DNA from: Salegentibacter sp.
Lineage (GTDB): Bacteria; Bacteroidota; Bacteroidia; Flavobacteriales; Flavobacteriaceae
Direction of reading: 5' to 3'
Length of the DNA stretch: 18,567 nucleotides
Assembly: GCA_024635815.1 (NCBI GenBank)
Contig: JAGXIG010000078.1
Span: 1-18,567 of the forward strand
Positions within the stretch are counted from its first letter, which is position 1; every line of letters begins with the position of its first letter. Made by a program: the position numbers and the translations under genes. Shown here in pieces: positions 14,583-18,567 of this stretch. The notes beneath the pieces were generated by a model. The model made no database searches. It was given only the letters and a program-made list of their open reading frames with translations, and was not told where the DNA came from.

Positions 14583-15647
14583 TTATGGTTGTTTTTCCAG
14601 CTGCTGCATCGCTTCAACCAGAACTTTTACACTTTCTAGCTCTAGTGCGTTATACATAGAGGCACGGTAGCCTCCAACACTTCTATGGCCGTTAATCCCG
14701 TTGATGCCGGCATCTTTCCAAAGTTTATCAAAGGCTTCTTTTTTGCTTTCATCGGTTAGGTTGAAGGTGGCATTCATCGGCGAACGATCTTCAACTTCAG
14801 CAAAACCTTTAAATAAAGGATTTCGGTCTATTTCATTATATAGTAAGTCGGCTTTTTCAGCATTTCGTTTTTCCATCGCCTTTATTCCGCCGTTATTTTT
14901 AATCCATCTTAAGGTTAAAAGTGAAACATAAACCGCGTAAACAGCTGGGGTATTAAACATACTGTCTTTTTCGAGGTGGATTTTGTAGTTTAGCATTGAT
15001 GGAATTTGACGCTTAACTTTTCCCAATATACCTTCTTTGATCACTACCAGTGTAGTTCCCGCAGGCCCCATATTTTTCTGCGCTCCAGCATATATAAGAT
15101 CGAATTTTGAAAAATCGAGTTCCCGGGAAAATATATCGCTACTCATATCGCAAACCAGTGGTGCATCAACTTCCGGGAAATCTTTAATTTGAGTTCCGAA
15201 AATCGTGTTATTGCTGGTACAGTGAAAATAGTCTACATCAGATGGGATTTGGTAATTCTTCGGAATATAATTGAAGTTTTTGTCTTTAGAAGACGCTACT
15301 TCAACCACTTCCCCAAAAAGTTTGGCTTCTTTTATCGCTTTAGAAGACCAGGTACCGGTATTTAAATAGGCCGCTTTTTTATTTAAAAGATTGGATGCGG
15401 TCATTAAAAACTGCATACTGGCACCTCCCTGCAAAAACAAGGCTTCGTAGCCTTTATCTTTAAGTCCTAAAAGTTCCAGGGAAAGGCTTCGTGCTTCTTC
15501 CATTACGTCTACAAAAGCAGCGCTTCGATGTGAAATTTCCAAGATGGACAATCCTGAATCCTGGTAATCTAAAATGCCCTGAGCGGCTTCTTTAAAAACT
15601 TCCTGTGGTAAAATACAGGGGCCTGCGCTATAATTATGTTTTTTCAT
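14583..15647 (-). CDS. serC: Phosphoserine aminotransferase SerC
   Basis: The product has 354 residues starting at ATG 15647. It opens with the family-typical NYSAGPCILPQEV. FLQGGASMQF (71-80) and LNTGTWSSKAIKEA (95-108) form the phosphate-cup region. The PLP lysine is K191 in YAGAQKNMGPAG, and GHRSVGGYRASMYNA lies near the C-terminus. SerC transfers an amino group from glutamate to 3-phosphohydroxypyruvate, and in many bacteria also makes 4-phosphohydroxythreonine for pyridoxal phosphate. The serA-type gene directly downstream and the LuxC-family reductase 51 bases upstream suggest one transcript. Confidence 0.96.
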   Translation of the reverse strand: MKKHNYSAGPCILPQEVFKEAAQGILDYQDSGLSILEISHRSAAFVDVMEEARSLSLELLGLKDKGYEALFLQGGASMQFLMTASNLLNKKAAYLNTGTWSSKAIKEAKLFGEVVEVASSKDKNFNYIPKNYQIPSDVDYFHCTSNNTIFGTQIKDFPEVDAPLVCDMSSDIFSRELDFSKFDLIYAGAQKNMGPAGTTLVVIKEGILGKVKRQIPSMLNYKIHLEKDSMFNTPAVYAVYVSLLTLRWIKNNGGIKAMEKRNAEKADLLYNEIDRNPLFKGFAEVEDRSPMNATFNLTDESKKEAFDKLWKDAGINGINGHRSVGGYRASMYNALELESVKVLVEAMQQLEKQP

Positions 15648-15698
15648 AGTTGGTTTATTAATGGTTAATCCCTCGAGGCTTGCCCCAAAGTAATTGAT

Positions 15699-16748
15699 TT
15701 AAAGCTTTTCTAAAAATTCTAAGGTGTCCACGCCATCAGCATAATCCCATAAATTTGGCTGCTGGGTCTGTCCAAAATCAACTTCAGCATTAGTTCCTAC
15801 AACGCATTGCAGGTTTTCTCTATTTTGCTGAAGTTTTTCTTCTAATTCTTTTTCATCTTCATACTCTTCATAAAATAAAGTGGCTATAGGGGAGCCGAAA
15901 CTTTCGTCTTTTTTCAGGATAAGAAACCCGTTTTCCAGTAATTTGAATTCACTCATTAAATACACCGCCTTATTATAATCGTAATTGTTGGCGTACTTAG
16001 CTGAATTCAATAAAATATTCCAGGGATACATCGCCTTAAAAAAGCTATCAAAATCATATTCCATAGGAACATAAAGTTTAGAAACATTGCGACAACCTAA
16101 TCCAAAATATCTAAAAATATCCTCGCTAAGAGCTTCGAGTTCTTCTTTACTTTCTTTACCGGTAAGAATTGCTACTGAGTTTCGGTTTTTTCTTATAATG
16201 TTCGGTTTTCCAGAAAAATAATATTCAAAATAGCGGGCGGTGTTGTTGCTTCCGGTGGCGATAACCGCCTCAAAATCATTAAGCCTGTCTTCAGTGAATT
16301 TTATTCGGTCTTCAAATTCCGGAGCGATATTCATTAAAAACCCTGCAATTACCGGCAACAATTGTTTATCGTTGGAAGATTGTTTTACCAATACTTTATG
16401 TCCTGAGATTAAAACTGAAAGAAAATCGTGAAATCCTACCAGCGGAATGTTTCCTGCCATAATAATGGCTACCGTTTTTTGTTCTGTTTTATCGAATTTA
16501 TAAGGTTCCAGCCATTGGTCCAAATTGCTTTGCGTTAGCGCTTTGCTCCATTGCTCAAGTGAGAAAATCACGTTTTCACGGGTAAACCAACCGTTATAAT
16601 GAACCGCCTGATCAATTTTGTCATTTAATTCATTAAAAAATCTTTCGTTTTCCGCCGTTATTTTTATTGAATCATTAGTGGTCTCCCCAAAAAGGCTCAG
16701 GAATTTTCCCAGTTGAACAAAATATGATTTTCTTTCTTCGATTGTCAT
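15699..16748 (-). CDS. Acyl-CoA reductase, LuxC family
   Basis: The product has 349 residues starting at ATG 16748. It matches the LuxC-type acyl-CoA reductase family (PF05893): an AIIMAGNIPLVGFHDFLSVLISGHKVLVKQSSND segment at about 95-127, a Rossmann-like EAVIATGSNNTARYFEYYF (160-178), and the proposed catalytic C219 in FGLGCRNVSKLYVP. It reduces an activated acyl group to an aldehyde with NAD(P)H. No luxD, luxE or luxAB is present, so it is not a luminescence gene. Its natural substrate is unknown. It is probably the first gene of a reductase-serC-serA operon, divergent from a ferredoxin gene. Confidence 0.9.
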   Translation of the reverse strand: MTIEERKSYFVQLGKFLSLFGETTNDSIKITAENERFFNELNDKIDQAVHYNGWFTRENVIFSLEQWSKALTQSNLDQWLEPYKFDKTEQKTVAIIMAGNIPLVGFHDFLSVLISGHKVLVKQSSNDKQLLPVIAGFLMNIAPEFEDRIKFTEDRLNDFEAVIATGSNNTARYFEYYFSGKPNIIRKNRNSVAILTGKESKEELEALSEDIFRYFGLGCRNVSKLYVPMEYDFDSFFKAMYPWNILLNSAKYANNYDYNKAVYLMSEFKLLENGFLILKKDESFGSPIATLFYEEYEDEKELEEKLQQNRENLQCVVGTNAEVDFGQTQQPNLWDYADGVDTLEFLEKL

Positions 16749-16755
16749 TTCCTTA

Positions 16756-16787
16756 TTTGGTTATGATAGCCAATGGCTTTAAATTTG
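16756..16787 (+). promoter_or_regulatory. Promoter of the ferredoxin gene
   Basis: TTTG (16756-16759), a 20-base spacer, then TAAATTTG (16780-16787) match the Bacteroidetes consensus very well. The predicted leader is about 90 nt and contains a 10-base inverted repeat. Confidence 0.6.
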
Positions 16788-16797
16788 TAGCGCGAAA

Positions 16798-16855
16798 TTA
16801 AAACTTAAGCCGGCAAACTCCTAAAAAAGGACAGGAAATACCACCTAAGTTTTAA
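16798..16855 (+). promoter_or_regulatory. 10-base inverted repeat in the ferredoxin leader
   Basis: TTAAAACTTA (16798-16807) and TAAGTTTTAA (16846-16855) are exact reverse complements separated by 38 bases, between the predicted promoter and the start codon. The arms are AT-only except one C/G pair, so chance is possible. If transcribed, they would close a large stem-loop. Confidence 0.35.
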
Positions 16856-16864
16856 GTTAATTAA

Positions 16865-17236
<372 letters not shown>

Positions 17237-17260
17237 AATTCATTCTGAAATTTAAATAAT

Positions 17261-17294
17261 AAAAAATCCTGTTTCTATTGAAACGGGATTTTTT
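17261..17294. terminator. Bidirectional terminator between ferredoxin and AraC genes
   Basis: A 15-bp stem (17261-17275 with 17280-17294, one T-G wobble) closes a TATT loop. The stem carries A6 on the left and T6 on the right, so it can act in both directions between the convergent genes. Confidence 0.9.
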
Positions 17295-17378
17295 GTTTTC
17301 TCCTACTCTCTAAGTGAATTTAATACCGTTGAACTTTATATTTCAAATCTACAACTTCTAATAATTGCTATTGCCGAA

Positions 17379-18263
17379 TTATGAAACCGCAAACTTTATC
17401 TCATTTCGATAAAGCGAAGGTGACTTTCCGGTAAATTTTTTAAACTGCTTATTGAAATGACTAAAATTATTAAAACCACTTTCAAAGCATACATCGGTGA
17501 TGCTTATTTGTTTTTCGTGAAGTAATTTAGCTGCGTGTACCAGGCGGTATTCATTCACGAATTGTACAAAGGTTTTTCCTGTTATCTTTTTAAAGTATCG
17601 GCAGAATGCAGGCACTGTCAGACTTACCACATCGGCGATTTCTTCCAGGGCGATATTTCTTTTAAATTCATTCTTGACGAAATTAAAGATGACATTTATA
17701 CGGTTGTTATCTTCCAGCTCGGTATCCAGCACAAAACCTTCCGCATTTAATAGCGTGAAATCTTTGGCATTTTCTAGCATATTAAGAATATCAAGCAAAC
17801 CAAGTAGCCTTTTGTAATTGGTAAGCGAAGTTAAGGCTTCAATTTTTTCGCCAATCAGGTTTTTGTCTTCCCCGTGAAAAACGATACCATTTTTAGCCCG
17901 CTCCAGTAAAACCCGCACATTTCTCATTTCAGGAATTTCCCAAAAGTTTTTTCCAAGGAAATCGGGGCTAAATTGAATTACGGATTCGCGGTCGTTATCG
18001 GTTAGGCTATCGGTAAAGCCACAATGCGGTAAATTGGCACCAATTAAAATTAGGTCGCCGTGTTGATAATAGGAGACATGGCTTCCAATTTGTCTTTTTC
18101 CTGAACCTCCATTTACGTAAACCAATTCTATTTCGGGATGATAATGCCAAAAAGTATGATTTTTATTCTGATGCTGCTGGTTAAAACTCTTGAAAGAAAA
18201 TGAACTGCCAAAGCTTGGGTCAACTTTTTCAAAAGAGGGTTTGTTTGCTTTTATCATATTCAT
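17379..18263 (-). CDS. AraC-family transcriptional regulator with cupin sensor domain
   Basis: The product has 294 residues starting at ATG 18263 (a second ATG is at residue 3). An N-terminal cupin-like fold covers about 35-100 (HTFWHYHPEIELVYVNGG, then GDLILIGANLPH). A helical linker follows. The C-terminal AraC DNA-binding domain lies at about 188-287, with both helix-turn-helix parts: IALEEIADVVSLTVPAFCRYFKK and ITDVCFESGFNNFSHFNKQFKK, ending in TGKSPSLYRN. Cupin/AraC regulators of this layout often sense sugars or small metabolites. The ligand is unknown here. It is divergent from a truncated exported-protein gene, which may be its target. The gene is preceded by a good promoter match. 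Confidence 0.93.
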   Translation of the reverse strand: MNMIKANKPSFEKVDPSFGSSFSFKSFNQQHQNKNHTFWHYHPEIELVYVNGGSGKRQIGSHVSYYQHGDLILIGANLPHCGFTDSLTDNDRESVIQFSPDFLGKNFWEIPEMRNVRVLLERAKNGIVFHGEDKNLIGEKIEALTSLTNYKRLLGLLDILNMLENAKDFTLLNAEGFVLDTELEDNNRINVIFNFVKNEFKRNIALEEIADVVSLTVPAFCRYFKKITGKTFVQFVNEYRLVHAAKLLHEKQISITDVCFESGFNNFSHFNKQFKKFTGKSPSLYRNEIKFAVS

Positions 18264-18321
18264 AACAAATTAACTTTTAGGTAATATAGTTGAAACATAA
18301 GCCGATTATACGAAATTAACT

Positions 18322-18351
18322 CAAAAATATGCTATATGTACAAAAAAACAA
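18322..18351 (-). promoter_or_regulatory. Promoter of the araC-type gene
   Basis: On the minus strand, TTG (18351-18349), a 19-base spacer and TATTTTTG (18329-18322) fit the Bacteroidetes consensus. The predicted leader is about 50 nt. Confidence 0.5.
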
Positions 18352-18426
18352 TATTAAATAATTGTAAAGGTTAATATCACACATTTTATTGTTTATTCAC
18401 TACTATTCGGAAGCGAAACTGTGATC

Positions 18427-18434
18427 TATCTTTG
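18427..18434 (+). promoter_or_regulatory. -7 box of the truncated exported-protein gene
   Basis: TATCTTTG fits TAnnTTTG exactly, 41 bases before the start codon. A near-match TTCG at 18406-18409 lies 17 bases upstream in place of TTTG. It faces away from the AraC gene promoter. Confidence 0.45.
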
Positions 18435-18475
18435 TAAATGTAAACAAGTGGTATTAACAATTAAAAATCAAAATT

Positions 18476-18567
18476 ATGAAAAAACTATTGAAAAATTCGT
18501 TATTGCTAGTAGCTTTAATAACAGGAATAAATTTATACGCTGCTGACCGTGTGGAAGTTAGTGTGAA
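18476..18567 (+). CDS. N-terminus of an exported protein (truncated by window end)
   Basis: Thirty codons from ATG 18476 are open to the end of the window. They encode a clear Sec signal peptide: basic MKKLLKN, hydrophobic SLLLVALITGINL, and likely cleavage after YAA (residues 21-23). The mature part begins DRVEVSV. Nothing more can be said about the product. It is preceded by a -7 box and is divergent from the AraC-type regulator. Confidence 0.75.
   Translation, partial: MKKLLKNSLLLVALITGINLYAADRVEVSV

Noticed and set aside
15699..16748. LuxC homologue as part of a luminescence operon
   Set aside because: No luciferase, LuxD or LuxE is present; the neighbours are serine-biosynthesis genes.

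Overview
The window is AT-rich DNA from a member of the Bacteroidota, most likely a marine-type Flavobacteriia (Gramella/Salegentibacter-like). The evidence is the gene families (BatA-like VWA protein, TIGR02757/DUF2400, DUF6146, DUF6787, a CarboxypepD_reg-type TonB receptor, LuxC-family reductase beside serC), leaders that mostly lack a Shine-Dalgarno sequence, and several matches to the Bacteroidetes promoter -7 element TAnnTTTG. The gene content is ordinary chromosome. I see no CRISPR array, IS element, prophage, tRNA or rRNA, and no gap longer than 300 bases without a gene.

Left part (1-5813, all minus strand): a BatA-like VWA membrane protein that runs off the left edge; two paralogous soluble GAF/HisKA/HATPase sensor kinases; then lolD and a DUF2400 gene in a tight pair, where DUF2400 starts at TTG 5 nt after the lolD stop. 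Centre (6056-8987, plus strand): msrA, folE and a small membrane protein end at a strong terminator, followed by a YihY/BrkB-family membrane protein and a 79-aa single-helix protein ending at another terminator. The folE reading frame carries an in-frame TGA at codon 16.

Right-centre (9103-13251, minus strand): DUF937 protein, DUF6146 lipoprotein, DUF6787 membrane protein, a His/Cys-rich exported 105-aa protein starting at TTG, and a TonB-dependent receptor with two Glu/His-rich segments. The last members look like an outer-membrane metal-acquisition module. Further right (13438-16748, minus strand): an acyl-CoA reductase (LuxC family), serC and a serA-type dehydrogenase form a serine-biosynthesis cluster, with a two-[4Fe-4S] ferredoxin transcribed divergently. 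The window ends with an AraC-type regulator and a divergent, truncated exported-protein gene.

The points most worth a second look are the in-frame TGA in folE, a roughly 95-120 bp imperfect repeat just upstream of both lolD and the DUF937 gene, the His/Glu-rich receptor with its small His/Cys-rich partner, and the two TTG-started genes placed immediately after upstream stop codons. None of these amounts to a clearly new multi-gene system.
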